64,000 nucleotides of DNA, taken from NCBI GenBank assembly GCA_017416345.1, contig JAFQCR010000018.1, forward strand, positions 62,001 through 126,000, written 5' to 3'. This DNA comes from Clostridia bacterium (lineage in GTDB: Bacteria; Bacillota; Clostridia; Oscillospirales; Acutalibacteraceae). The position numbers and the translations under genes were made by a program. Shown in pieces: positions 15,335-24,173 of this stretch. The notes under the pieces are model-generated. The model was not told the origin of the DNA. It searched no databases and saw nothing but the letters and a program-made list of their open reading frames with translations. Each line of letters opens with the position of its first letter. The stretch's first letter is position 1.

Positions 15335-17524
15335 CTACTTCCCTTTTCTACCGTTCATTTCGAGCTGGGCCATGACAAGGTTAAAATAGATTCCTTTTTG
15401 CTTGAGCAGGTCATTATGGCTACCCAATTCCTCGATCTTATGCTCGTTAATGACGGCGATGCGGTCGGCACACCGGAGAGTGGAAAGTCTATGAGCAATG
15501 GCAAAGGTGGTCCTGCCCTCTCTCAAACGCTCCAGCGCCTGCTGAACCTGGTACTCGCTTTCGGTGTCAAGCGCCGAAGTTGCCTCATCCAGAATCAGTA
15601 TCTTGGGGTCGCCCAGAATGGCTCGGGCAATGGCAATTCTCTGCTTCTCACCGCCGGACAGCATATGTCCCTTTTCACCGACATAGGTGTTATACCCGTC
15701 GGGAAGCTTGCAGATAAACTCGTGTGCGTTGGCCGTTTTGGCGGCCTTAATGACATCCTCCAAGGATGCATCGGGATTGGCAAAGCGGATGTTATCCAGC
15801 ACCGTTCCCGCGAAAAGGAAGGTCTCCTGCAGAACGACACCGATCTGTCGGTGATAATCGGCAGGATCGTAATCCTTTATGTCGATCCCATCAACCGAGA
15901 TACTGCCCTCGGTCACATCATACAATCGCATAATGAGGTTGATAAGGGTCGATTTTCCCGTGCCCGAAGCGCCGACAAGACCGATCATCTCACCCTTTTT
16001 GACCTCAAGATCAATGCCGTCAAGCACCATCTCGTGAGAGTTGTAACCGAAAACAATATTTTTAATGGAAATGTCGCCGCTTATCTCACGCTTTACGGCG
16101 TTTTCAGAGGCGGTTATATCGGGCTTTTCGTCCAAAATATCGTAGATTCGGTCGAGGCTGGTGGTCATATTTACTATCTGCCTCGGCAAGAACGACATCC
16201 AGCTCAAAGGTCCCAAAAGCATACCTGCATACGATACAAACTGCATCAGTCCGCCGGCCGTCAGTTCGCCGTTTAATACGTCGGTGCCGCCAAGGTAGAC
16301 TATCAGATAGGTGCTGAACGACAACAGCAACGACAGTATCGGGAAAACGGTGGCAAAGAATTTTTCGTTTTTGCGCTGAACGGCCGCAAACTCGTCATTA
16401 AGCGCATCAAACTGCTTGATCTCCGACTCCTCTCGGCCGTAGGATTTAACAATTCTTATGCCCGACAGAACGTCCTGCAGCTTGTTTTGGGTGCGGTCAC
16501 CCTTGCGGCGCTGACGGTGGTATATCTTTCGGATATACGGCCAAAAAGTCCTCGCAAAAATGAGTATCAGCGGTGCAAACGCAAAGGCCGCCAACGCCAG
16601 CTTCCAATTGAGTATCAGCATCAAAACGGCAAGTGCAATAAGCGTAACAAGCTGTGTGAACATATTGCAAAAGCTGTTGGTGAAGAAGTTGCGGACGCTC
16701 ATAGTGTCGCTGAAAACACGTTCAAGCAGCTCGCCCGTGTTGCGCTTATTCAAAAACGACATCGAAAGACTTTGGATATGAGTACTGAGCTTGGAACGTA
16801 GCTGATAGCTTATCCTCATTCCAAGGCGGCTACCCAAAAACGACCTGAACAGATGGCCGAACATGGCCGTCAGCGTTATGGCAAGATACAAAATGATAAA
16901 CAACGAAATGTCCTTAACCGTTCCTATGCCCGGTTTGAGGTAACCGTCAACAAACCAGCGGATCAAAAACGGCTGAACAAGGCTTGTTGCGGTAAGCAAC
17001 AGCATAATTGAAAAGATAAGACCCAGCATCGGCCAATGCGGACGGCAGATATCAAGGATCCTGCTTATACTGCGGCTGCTCTTGTTACACTTGGGACAAT
17101 GACCTGCGCCGTTTAATATCCTGCCACATTTAGGGCAGGTCTTTTCACGGTCGTGATTTTCGATAACACGGTCGGTCTTGCCCTCGATAAACAGCTTAAC
17201 ACCGCGCACAAGGCAGGCCATCTGGGTCGAGTGCTTACGTGTAAAGCGTGCAACAATGTACTCCTCACCGTTTTTGGTAACGGTGAAAAGTCCGCTGTCG
17301 ACCTGATTGCGCACCTGCACCTCTTCACAGTCGGCGATACGTATTAAATTTTCTTTTTCGCCACAAAATGTGAACAAAAGCGACTCGGTGGCACCTATGT
17401 AAAAATCCTCTGTAAAGAATCCGTCAAGATCGATATCGGGATGGACACAGTACTTGGGCGCTTCGTCGGTCGCCGCCTTTAAGCGGTCGCTTAAGGCTTT
17501 AGGCAACGGTACGTTAAGATTCAT
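15335..17524 (-). CDS. ABC exporter half-transporter with N-terminal zinc ribbon (subunit B)
   Basis: 729 residues. Residues 1-125 form an uncharacterised domain, then a zinc ribbon (C-P-K-C-G-R ... C-P-K-C-N-K, about 134-152), six membrane helices of the type I exporter fold (about 165-440), and an ABC ATPase. The Walker A G-A-S-G-T-G-K-S-T, signature L-S-G-G-E-K-Q-R and Walker B I-L-I-L-D-E-A are intact. It probably forms a heterodimer with the 780-residue subunit encoded two genes upstream. Substrate unknown; lipid or peptide export is possible. The DUF1854 gene lies between them. Confidence 0.85.
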   Translation of the reverse strand: MNLNVPLPKALSDRLKAATDEAPKYCVHPDIDLDGFFTEDFYIGATESLLFTFCGEKENLIRIADCEEVQVRNQVDSGLFTVTKNGEEYIVARFTRKHSTQMACLVRGVKLFIEGKTDRVIENHDREKTCPKCGRILNGAGHCPKCNKSSRSISRILDICRPHWPMLGLIFSIMLLLTATSLVQPFLIRWFVDGYLKPGIGTVKDISLFIILYLAITLTAMFGHLFRSFLGSRLGMRISYQLRSKLSTHIQSLSMSFLNKRNTGELLERVFSDTMSVRNFFTNSFCNMFTQLVTLIALAVLMLILNWKLALAAFAFAPLILIFARTFWPYIRKIYHRQRRKGDRTQNKLQDVLSGIRIVKSYGREESEIKQFDALNDEFAAVQRKNEKFFATVFPILSLLLSFSTYLIVYLGGTDVLNGELTAGGLMQFVSYAGMLLGPLSWMSFLPRQIVNMTTSLDRIYDILDEKPDITASENAVKREISGDISIKNIVFGYNSHEMVLDGIDLEVKKGEMIGLVGASGTGKSTLINLIMRLYDVTEGSISVDGIDIKDYDPADYHRQIGVVLQETFLFAGTVLDNIRFANPDASLEDVIKAAKTANAHEFICKLPDGYNTYVGEKGHMLSGGEKQRIAIARAILGDPKILILDEATSALDTESEYQVQQALERLREGRTTFAIAHRLSTLRCADRIAVINEHKIEELGSHNDLLKQKGIYFNLVMAQLEMNGRKGK

Positions 17525-17533
17525 AATGTTCCT

Positions 17534-18073
17534 TTACAAGTAAAGATCTAATTTTTTAAGCTCCTTTGGGGTCAGCCTTGAGATATCCTCAATAAGGTAG
17601 CGGTTTTCGTTGGAGTCCTTGACGATGGCTCCCTCACCGTGTCGGATAACGGCACCTGCCGAGCCCGACGAGCTGGCGAACTTGGCCTTACCCTTGTCGG
17701 TCTCGACCGTCCAATAGGTATAGCCATACTGCTCCTTGACCTCAATTATTTTTAAGATACGGGGCATAAAATAGCGGAGCTTAAGCTGTTTTGAAATGAT
17801 TTCGACGGTCGTCTCGTCAAAGTCGGTCAGCTTTTCGATAAGACCTATCTCCTCCTGCTTGCCGTCGGGCAAGCGTACCGAAAGGTACTCATCGGCATCG
17901 CTTAACGGGAAGGTTCGGATGACATTTACGTGTCCTTTATCCTCACCGTTGACCGTCACGGCCACAAAGCCGCCTGCCGTTTCACGGAAAACGGCATTTT
18001 CGGGTGTCAGCATATTCATAGCCAAAAGCTGTTCGGCCTTTTGCTGTTCGTCTTTTAAAATATCTCCGCTCAA
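17534..18073 (-). CDS. DUF1854 domain protein
   Basis: 179 residues if started at the TTG at 18073, which has AAGGGAG eight bases upstream; an alternative TTG at 18091 overlaps the previous stop. The middle and end match DUF1854 (L-I-E-K-L-T-D-F, L-K-L-R-Y-F-M-P-R-I, and R-Y-L-I-E-D at the C-terminus). DUF1854 proteins accompany this ABC exporter pair in many bacteria; they have been linked to cyanophycin gene sets elsewhere, but the role is unknown. No membrane helix. It overlaps or abuts the 780-residue ABC gene, so the three are translated together. Confidence 0.75.
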   Translation of the reverse strand: MSGDILKDEQQKAEQLLAMNMLTPENAVFRETAGGFVAVTVNGEDKGHVNVIRTFPLSDADEYLSVRLPDGKQEEIGLIEKLTDFDETTVEIISKQLKLRYFMPRILKIIEVKEQYGYTYWTVETDKGKAKFASSSGSAGAVIRHGEGAIVKDSNENRYLIEDISRLTPKELKKLDLYL

Positions 18074-18087
18074 AACGGTCACTCCCT

Positions 18088-20430
18088 TCAATCGCCTATT
18101 CCACGGAGCTTCAGAGCCTCATTCTGGATCTGAACCAGCTTGAAATAGGTTCCTTTTTTACGTATAAGCTCGTCGTGCGTGCCCTGCTCGACTATTTTCC
18201 CGTCCTCGACCACGACCAGCATATCGGCATCCCTTAGGGTCGAGATACGGTGCGCAATGGACAGGGTGGTTCGACCGACCGAAAGCTTTTCCAAGGCCGA
18301 TTGGATATTACGCTCGGTCTCGGTGTCGACGGCGGCGGTCGCCTCGTCCAAAATCAGTATCTTGGGGTCGGCAAGAATGGCTCGGGCAATGGATACCCTC
18401 TGACGCTCACCGCCCGAAAGGCTTCGGCCTCCCGTGCCCACGTATGTATCATAACCGTCGGGCAGCTTGCAGATAAAATCGTGTGCAAAGGCGGCCTTAG
18501 CGGCATTCAGCACGTCTCTTTTATCGGCATTTGGGTTAGCGTAGGCTATATTTTCAAAAATCGTGCCACGGAAAATATAGGTCTCCTGGCTGACCAGCGC
18601 AACCGACCTTCTGATATCGGCAAACGACATTTCACGGATATCGGTTCCGTCAATATAAATGTGACCCGAATTTGGGTCGTAAAGCCTTGTTATGAGGTTG
18701 GCGAGGGTGGATTTTCCCGCACCCGATTTTCCGACGATGCCGAGCATTTTGCCTGCCGGCACACCCAAGCAAACATCCTTTATGACCTCACGGTTTTCCT
18801 CATAGCCAAAGGTGACGTTCTCAAGCTTCAGTTCACCCTTAAGGTCTTTTACTTCAACCGGAGATGTGGTCTCGACCACATCGGGCTTGGCATCGATTAT
18901 CTCAAAAATACGCTGAGCCGCCGTCATAGAGCCCGACCACCAACGGAAGATATGCGAAAAGAAGTTGGCAGGGTCTGATAACAGCGAAACGTAGCCCGTG
19001 AAGGTCACAAGCTGACCGTAGGTCATCTGCGGCTTGAACACGGCCAAAACGAAGCACACACCCACACCCCACACAAGCAGAGCAGTCAGCGACTTTGCAA
19101 TTTCATACAAAGCGCTAAACTTTATATCAAACTTCATTGCGCTGTACTGCGCATCGTAGGTGCGGTCGTTTTCGGCACTAAGGCTCTCCTCCTCGTGCGA
19201 TTCCATACCAAAAGCACGTACAACACGTGCACCCACAAGGTTATCGTTGAATCTTGCACGGTAGTCCCTTGAGGTCTGGTGCATTTTGCTGTTGTAATGC
19301 CACATTCTCGGCTGAAGCTTGAAGCTGATAAAAGCGGCTATCGGCAACGACACAACGGCCGTAAGTGCCAATATCCAGTTGGTGGAAAACATTACGATAA
19401 ACGCAAAGCCAAGGGTAAACAAATTAGGCAAAACATGGGGTATACCGTCGATAAAAATGTCGGAGACCTGGTTGGCATCGGCCGTGATACGGGTCATAAG
19501 TCCACCCGTGCGTTTGTTGGTGAAAAACGACACCGACAGCCTTTGAATAGAACCGAAGACCTTTTTCTTGATGGTACTGACAACATTGGGCACCACCCTT
19601 GCAACGGCACGTCCCTGGATTATTCCGAACAACTGCTGCAACAGCTTACAGCCTGCCATTGTAACGGCAAGCAGACCCAAAAGTATAAAAAAGTCGCTTA
19701 CCGGTATTTTGTCGAGAAACAGAATGTTCTTGTTTTTGCTCAAAACGCCGTCATACAAAATGCTTCCGTTAAGATACGGCCATACCGTCGACATTGCGGC
19801 GGTCAGCACGCTCATAAGGCACATCAGCACTATCTGCGGAGCATACGGCTTGAAGAATGAGCCCAGACGGAAGAAGATCTTCCGCTTATCCATACATTTG
19901 GGGCATACCTTGCGGTCACGGTTGGGATATCGGCGGCCGCATTTGGGGCATTTTTCTATACGCTCCTCACGGAAAAGCTTATCCTCGGGGATATCTTTAC
20001 CGTCCATAAGCAGCTTTAATACATCACAGATGCGGTTGATTCCGCCTTTATAGGCGTTGGTGTAGGCGCAGAGCGGTCGCTCGACACCGTCAAGCTCCAA
20101 CCGCAGCACACCGCCGACGACCAACGAATCGGTAGCACATTTTTTTATGCGGTCAAGCGGGTAGTTTTCAAAGGCATACCTTTCCCATTCCCGTTCCTGC
20201 TTTGGCGACGGAGCATTTTTGATAAGCTCCTTTGTCAGCTCGGGTGCAGAGCCTACGGTAAGCCCCTTATCGGTCAAGATCAGAACGTGATGCAGGAACT
20301 CGCATTCCAGCGTCATATCAGCCTCGGCAAAAATGAGCGGCTTGCCGCTTATCAACTCGTTTTCAAGCAAATATTTTTTGAGATTTTCGGGCATTTGGGA
20401 TAACGCCTTGCGATGCTCCACTGCATTCAC
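18088..20430 (-). CDS. ABC exporter half-transporter with N-terminal zinc ribbon (subunit A)
   Basis: 780 residues. An N-terminal domain of about 155 residues is followed by a zinc ribbon (C-P-K-C-G-R-R ... C-P-K-C-M-D), six membrane helices (about 195-480) and an ATPase with Walker A G-K-S-G-A-G-K-S-T, signature L-S-G-G-E-R-Q-R and Walker B I-L-I-L-D-E-A. Both ATP sites look competent, unlike many heterodimeric exporters with one degenerate site. The start is a GTG at 20430; a second GTG at 20421 is equally possible. The operon has its own promoter (20465-20493) and includes DUF1854, subunit B and the DUF559 gene. Confidence 0.85.
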   Translation of the reverse strand: MNAVEHRKALSQMPENLKKYLLENELISGKPLIFAEADMTLECEFLHHVLILTDKGLTVGSAPELTKELIKNAPSPKQEREWERYAFENYPLDRIKKCATDSLVVGGVLRLELDGVERPLCAYTNAYKGGINRICDVLKLLMDGKDIPEDKLFREERIEKCPKCGRRYPNRDRKVCPKCMDKRKIFFRLGSFFKPYAPQIVLMCLMSVLTAAMSTVWPYLNGSILYDGVLSKNKNILFLDKIPVSDFFILLGLLAVTMAGCKLLQQLFGIIQGRAVARVVPNVVSTIKKKVFGSIQRLSVSFFTNKRTGGLMTRITADANQVSDIFIDGIPHVLPNLFTLGFAFIVMFSTNWILALTAVVSLPIAAFISFKLQPRMWHYNSKMHQTSRDYRARFNDNLVGARVVRAFGMESHEEESLSAENDRTYDAQYSAMKFDIKFSALYEIAKSLTALLVWGVGVCFVLAVFKPQMTYGQLVTFTGYVSLLSDPANFFSHIFRWWSGSMTAAQRIFEIIDAKPDVVETTSPVEVKDLKGELKLENVTFGYEENREVIKDVCLGVPAGKMLGIVGKSGAGKSTLANLITRLYDPNSGHIYIDGTDIREMSFADIRRSVALVSQETYIFRGTIFENIAYANPNADKRDVLNAAKAAFAHDFICKLPDGYDTYVGTGGRSLSGGERQRVSIARAILADPKILILDEATAAVDTETERNIQSALEKLSVGRTTLSIAHRISTLRDADMLVVVEDGKIVEQGTHDELIRKKGTYFKLVQIQNEALKLRGIGD

Positions 20431-20464
20431 CGTCCTTTACTTTGGTTTGTTTTCTTTAACTTTA

Positions 20465-20493
20465 AGAATACCACAAATAGCCTTCAATGTCAA
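20465..20493 (-). promoter_or_regulatory. Promoter of the ABC exporter operon
   Basis: Minus-strand TTGACA (20488-20493), 17-bp spacer, TATTCT (20465-20470) with extended TG. It lies downstream of the marR terminator, so the exporter is not simply read through from marR. No copy of the MarR operator is seen here. Confidence 0.7.
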
Positions 20494-20509
20494 TCAAAGA
20501 CCGTATATA

Positions 20510-20550
20510 ACAAAAGTGCATTGCGCCAATTTTACGGCACAACGCACTTT
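20510..20550 (-). terminator. Terminator after the MarR-family gene
   Basis: Minus-strand 15-bp stem AAAGTGCGTTGTGCC / GGCGCAATGCACTTT with two G-U pairs, then TTTGTTAT. Confidence 0.8.
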
Positions 20551-20553
20551 TTG

Positions 20554-21012
20554 TTATTTTTTGGTGTCAAGACCGTCACGGCTGGCCGATTTAAGGTTAG
20601 CGGCGATCAGCTCAAGTCCCTCATAAAATATCTCACGGCGCTCCTCGGTCAGGCCATCTCCGCCCTTTTCAACAGCGAGTGCCGCCGCTCTTTGAACGTG
20701 CTCGGCAGCGTTTTTACCCTCGGCCGTCAAATGGATCTTAGCACGGTAAAGACTGTTATTTTTGGCCTCACGCATGATAAGTCCCTTTTCCTCAAGCACG
20801 GCGACCGCACGGGAAACATCGGCCTTGTTTTTGTCACACAGCTCACCGAGCTGAACCGATGTCACGCCCTCCGGATAGCGGTAAAGCACGGTGAGGTACA
20901 TGGCAAAAGGCCCTTTGAGACCGTATTTGCCCATCTCATACGATGCTATTTTGTGCCAATAACGGTTGATCTCCGAAATGGCATAGGTAAATCTTTCAAA
21001 TCTTGAAACCAT
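20554..21012 (-). CDS. MarR-family transcriptional regulator
   Basis: 152 residues from the ATG at 21012, preceded by TGGAG; an upstream in-frame extension crosses the promoter and is not real. The winged helix region (about 45-110) has T-S-V-Q-L-G-E-L-C-D-K-N-K-A-D-V-S-R as recognition helices and a wing near A-K-N-N-S-L-Y. Family members usually dimerise on palindromes and respond to small ligands. Its promoter carries two identical-core 16-bp palindromes, one over the -35 and one at the transcription start, indicating autorepression. A close relative of the site lies at the fruK promoter. Confidence 0.9.
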   Translation of the reverse strand: MVSRFERFTYAISEINRYWHKIASYEMGKYGLKGPFAMYLTVLYRYPEGVTSVQLGELCDKNKADVSRAVAVLEEKGLIMREAKNNSLYRAKIHLTAEGKNAAEHVQRAAALAVEKGGDGLTEERREIFYEGLELIAANLKSASRDGLDTKK

Positions 21013-21030
21013 AGTATTCACTCCATCTCT

Positions 21031-21083
21031 TGTTGATTTGTCAACATATCGCAGTATACCACAAAAAGGTTGATTTGTCAACA
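21031..21083 (-). promoter_or_regulatory. marR promoter with two operator palindromes
   Basis: Minus-strand TTGACA (21076-21081), 17-bp spacer, TATACT (21053-21058) with extended TG. The 16-mers TGTTGATTTGTCAACA (21031-21046) and GGTTGATTTGTCAACA (21068-21083) share 15 of 16 bases, with 6-bp inverted arms in the first. One covers the -35, the other the start site; spacing is 37 bp. Confidence 0.82.
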
Positions 21084-21091
21084 TCTGTATT

Positions 21092-21126
21092 AAAAATTGA
21101 CCGACAGGCATAGTTCTGTCGGTCAA
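21092..21126 (-). terminator. Terminator after ptsI
   Basis: Minus-strand stem TTGACCGACAG / CTGTCGGTCAA (11 bp, 8-nt loop) followed by TTTTTA, immediately after the ptsI stop. Confidence 0.92.
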
Positions 21127-21129
21127 GCG

Positions 21130-22821
21130 TTAAACTTCGGCAAGATAATGCTCAACACGCCGAGCCCTTTCGAGCTTCATAACGTCGTTGGCAATCTCAT
21201 TACAGCGGCTCATTTCGAGAGTGGACAGCCTTGCTCTTAACGGCAACACGTTTTGCGGACTGACGCTTAATTCTTTTAATCCAAACGACAAAAGCAACGG
21301 TAAAAACCGTTCATCGGCCGCCATTTCACCGCAAAGTGAGCACTTGATCCCCTGCTCGGCAGCCACTCTGACAATATGCCTTATCTGGCGCAAAACAGCC
21401 GGCTCATACGCTGAATAAAGATAGCTTACGTTGGCATTTCCACGGTCGACCGCCATCGTGTAGCCGATAAGATCGTTGGTTCCGATGCTGAAAAAGTCGG
21501 CATTACGTGCCAAAATATCGGCAATGGCTGCCGCCGCAGGCGTTTCTATCATCACGCCCACCTTGATGCTTTTGTCGTAAGCGATCCCTTCCGAATCGAG
21601 CTCGGATTTCAGGCGGTTAAGCAGATTTTTAACATATATCAGCTCGTCAACACGGGTCACAAGCGGTATCATCAGGCTGATGTTGCCAAAAGCAGAGGCC
21701 CTTAAAACAGCACGCAGCTGTGTTCTGAAAAGTCCCTGGTTTTTGATGGAATAACGGATGGCCCGAAGTCCCAAAAACGGGTTATCCTCATTTTCGGATC
21801 TCACGGTCGGTATCTTTTTGTCACCACCCACGTCAAGCGTTCTGATGACGACCTCTTTGCCCTGCATTGCCTCGGCAACGGCACGGTAGGCCTTGGTCTG
21901 CTCGTCCTCGGACGGCAACACGCCACGGTCGAGGAAAAAGCCTTCGGTTCTGAAAAGACCCACGCCCTCGGCATCGTTTTTGAGCAGAGCATCAATGTCC
22001 CGGGGAGAATCAATATTGGCCAAAAGCTTTATTTTTTCGCCGTCGGCGGTCAGCGAGGATCGACCGAAAAACGAAGCAAAAAGCTCCTGCTTGTCCTGCT
22101 TTGAGGTCTTTTCCTTTTCCTGCAGACGCTTGAAGCCTGCCTCTTTATCAGTATAGATCTCGCCCGTTTCGCCGTCCAAAGCAACCTTTTCACCGTCGGA
22201 AAGCTTTTCAAAAGCACCGCTGACACCCAACACGGTCGGGATACCCAGCGATCGGGCAATTATAGCCGCATGGGAGGTTCTGCCGCCCTTTTCGGCGATG
22301 ATTCCTCTGACTCCCGAGCTTTCCAACCCAACCGTCATTGACGGCGTAAGCTCATTTGTCACGAGAACCGTGTTTTTGGGCAGATCGGAGAGGTCGACGT
22401 GCTCAACGCCGAGCAAGATCTCCAGCATACGGCGTTTGATATCCTCAATATCGGCGGCACGGTGGCGCACAAGCTCATCGGCCGAATCGGTAAACAGCCT
22501 GATAAAGCCGTCGCAGGCCGATTCTATAGCCATTTCGGCCGTAGCGCCGCCATCTATCATTTTATCCACGTGCTCGGTAAGGTACGGGTCGTTGACCATG
22601 GCAATATAGCCGCGCAGTATCTGCCCATCGGCGGCGGAGGTGTCCATACGTTTGGCCAGCGCACTTGTACGCACGCAAAACTCGCCCACCGCATTGCCAA
22701 AACGACGCTTTTCAGCATCGGTATCGGTCACGGTACGCTGTGTCACGGTCATCGGTTTTTGCGCAAACCGCACGACCTTGCCAATGACTATTCCGTTTGA
22801 AACGCCAACACCCTTGAGCAT
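21130..22821 (-). CDS. ptsI: Phosphoenolpyruvate-protein phosphotransferase (PTS enzyme I)
   Basis: 563 residues, normal length. Enzyme I takes phosphate from PEP and passes it to HPr. The active histidine is in G-G-R-T-S-H-A-A-I-I-A-R (about residues 180-191), the PEP site in G-V-G-L-F-R-T-E (about 286), G-T-N-D-L-I-G-Y-T near 448, and the cysteine in S-L-C-G-E-M-A near 495. It follows fruK by 12 bp in one operon and ends at a strong terminator. No HPr or EII gene is adjacent. Confidence 0.95.
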   Translation of the reverse strand: MLKGVGVSNGIVIGKVVRFAQKPMTVTQRTVTDTDAEKRRFGNAVGEFCVRTSALAKRMDTSAADGQILRGYIAMVNDPYLTEHVDKMIDGGATAEMAIESACDGFIRLFTDSADELVRHRAADIEDIKRRMLEILLGVEHVDLSDLPKNTVLVTNELTPSMTVGLESSGVRGIIAEKGGRTSHAAIIARSLGIPTVLGVSGAFEKLSDGEKVALDGETGEIYTDKEAGFKRLQEKEKTSKQDKQELFASFFGRSSLTADGEKIKLLANIDSPRDIDALLKNDAEGVGLFRTEGFFLDRGVLPSEDEQTKAYRAVAEAMQGKEVVIRTLDVGGDKKIPTVRSENEDNPFLGLRAIRYSIKNQGLFRTQLRAVLRASAFGNISLMIPLVTRVDELIYVKNLLNRLKSELDSEGIAYDKSIKVGVMIETPAAAAIADILARNADFFSIGTNDLIGYTMAVDRGNANVSYLYSAYEPAVLRQIRHIVRVAAEQGIKCSLCGEMAADERFLPLLLSFGLKELSVSPQNVLPLRARLSTLEMSRCNEIANDVMKLERARRVEHYLAEV

Positions 22822-22833
22822 AATTACCTCCGA

Positions 22834-23724
22834 TCAACGTAAAAATTGTTCAATTTCAGCCTTTGTGGCCAGATCTTTTGAGGCGGCGGTGGCACTTGCG
22901 GCCGCCATAGCCAGCCTTAATGCATTTTCGGGTCCCAACTGAAGCCCCTTTAAAAAGCCTGCGACCATTGAGTCACCTGCACCCACCGTGTTGACGGGTG
23001 TAAGCTGTCTTGCGGGTGCTCTGTGCTCCAGGCCTCTTGAATCAACAAGTACAGCGCCCTTTTCTCCCATCGAGACCAGAACATTTAAAGCGCCCTTTGC
23101 CTGCAAAAACCTTGCCGCCGTGAGTATCTCGGCTTCGCTGTTCAAAGCTTTACCCACCGTTTCACACAACTCCGCAAGGTTGGGTTTTATGAGCAGCGGC
23201 TTATATTTCAGCGTATTAAGCAACACATCCTTCGAGGCATCCACCGCAAATCGGACACCTCTGTTATAAAGCCTCTGCATAATTTTTTCATAAATATTAT
23301 TCGGCAGCGACGGCGGAATACTGCCTGCCATCACAAGAGTATCGCCGCTCTGCAGAGCATCAAGTTTTGAAAACAGCTCGCAAAGTTCAACGTCCGAAAC
23401 CACGGGTCCCGATGTGTTTATCTCGGTCTCGTTCTCGCCCTTCAGCTTGATATTTATGCGTGTCATCCCATGCGACAAATGGACAAAATCGGTCTTTATT
23501 CCGCTTGCGGCGGCCAAGCGTTCAAGCTCATTTCCTGTAAATCCTGCTACAAATCCCAGCGCTACGGAGGATACGCCAAGCTGACCCAAAACATATGAAA
23601 CATTCAGCCCTTTTCCGCCAAGCTGTATCTCGCTTTCATTACTGCGGTTGGTCTCACCAAGCCTTAAACCGTCGGTTTCCACAACGTAGTCCAAGGCCGG
23701 ATTAAGCGTAAGGGTATAAAACAC
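22834..23724 (-). CDS. fruK: 1-phosphofructokinase (PfkB family)
   Basis: 296 residues of the PfkB sugar kinase family, opening T-L-N-P-A-L-D-Y-V-V, the mark of the FruK/LacC branch. G-G-K-G-L-N-V-S (about 37) and the second signature N-T-V-G-A-G-D-S-M-V-A-G (about 246-257, catalytic Asp) are intact. The most likely reaction is fructose 1-phosphate to fructose 1,6-bisphosphate; tagatose-6-P kinase is an alternative. It starts at a GTG with GGAGG upstream. The fructose permease usually next to fruK is replaced here by ptsI. Confidence 0.87.
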   Translation of the reverse strand: MFYTLTLNPALDYVVETDGLRLGETNRSNESEIQLGGKGLNVSYVLGQLGVSSVALGFVAGFTGNELERLAAASGIKTDFVHLSHGMTRINIKLKGENETEINTSGPVVSDVELCELFSKLDALQSGDTLVMAGSIPPSLPNNIYEKIMQRLYNRGVRFAVDASKDVLLNTLKYKPLLIKPNLAELCETVGKALNSEAEILTAARFLQAKGALNVLVSMGEKGAVLVDSRGLEHRAPARQLTPVNTVGAGDSMVAGFLKGLQLGPENALRLAMAAASATAASKDLATKAEIEQFLR

Positions 23725-23754
23725 GGCGCACCTCCTTCACTATTCCTTAATTAT

Positions 23755-23786
23755 ATTGTAATATGTAGATGTTGCCAAGTCAACAT
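23755..23786 (-). promoter_or_regulatory. fruK-ptsI promoter with a MarR-like operator
   Basis: Minus-strand TTGACT (23778-23783), 17-bp spacer, TACAAT (23755-23760). The palindrome ATGTTGCCAAGTCAACAT (23769-23786) overlaps the -35 and resembles the marR operators (TGTTG-n-TCAACA arms). Confidence 0.6.
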
Positions 23787-23812
23787 TAATTATAAATATT
23801 ATGCACCGTTGA

Positions 23813-23841
23813 TTGACTTTTTAACGGGTTTAAGTTATACT
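23813..23841 (+). promoter_or_regulatory. Promoter of the small lipoprotein gene
   Basis: TTGACT (23813-23818), 17-bp spacer, TATACT (23836-23841), 46 bp before the ATG. Confidence 0.72.
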
Positions 23842-23886
23842 GAAAGTACTAAAAGCCGCTGAAGCGGCAGATAATGAGGTGTTTTC

Positions 23887-24120
23887 ATGAAAAAACTTTT
23901 AGCACTTTTACTTGCCTGCCTTTTGGTATTTGCATTTGCCGCCTGCTCGGGCAACGAGGATGACGGTAATGCTGACGATGCTTCGAGCAATGTAAGCGAG
24001 ACCGCATCCGATACAGAAAATGTCGGCAGCGAGGTCATCATCGACCTTGGAAGCGAGTTTACCACTCCCGATGACGGTCCGTATGTCAGCGGAACCGCAA
24101 GACCCTTGCCCGGCAACTGA
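23887..24120 (+). CDS. Small secreted lipoprotein
   Basis: 77 residues. The signal peptide (M-K-K-L-L-A-L-L-L-A-C-L-L-V) ends in a lipobox F-A-F-A-A-C at residues 15-20, so Cys20 would be lipidated. The mature part is acidic and Asp/Ser/Glu-rich with no recognisable domain (about 57 residues). It is monocistronic, with its own promoter and terminator between divergent fruK and convergent M18 peptidase genes. No homologue is recognised; function unknown. Confidence 0.85.
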   Translation: MKKLLALLLACLLVFAFAACSGNEDDGNADDASSNVSETASDTENVGSEVIIDLGSEFTTPDDGPYVSGTARPLPGN

Positions 24121-24132
24121 TAATCAAAGCAC

Positions 24133-24172
24133 AAAACGACCGATACTCCTTTGGGAGCATCGGTCGTTTTTT
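24133..24172. terminator. Bidirectional terminator between the lipoprotein and M18 peptidase genes
   Basis: AAAACGACCGAT-A-CTCC / GGAG-C-ATCGGTCGTTTT, with a 4-nt loop and T-runs on both strands. The M18 gene stop is at 24174. Confidence 0.9.
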
Positions 24173-24173
24173 A

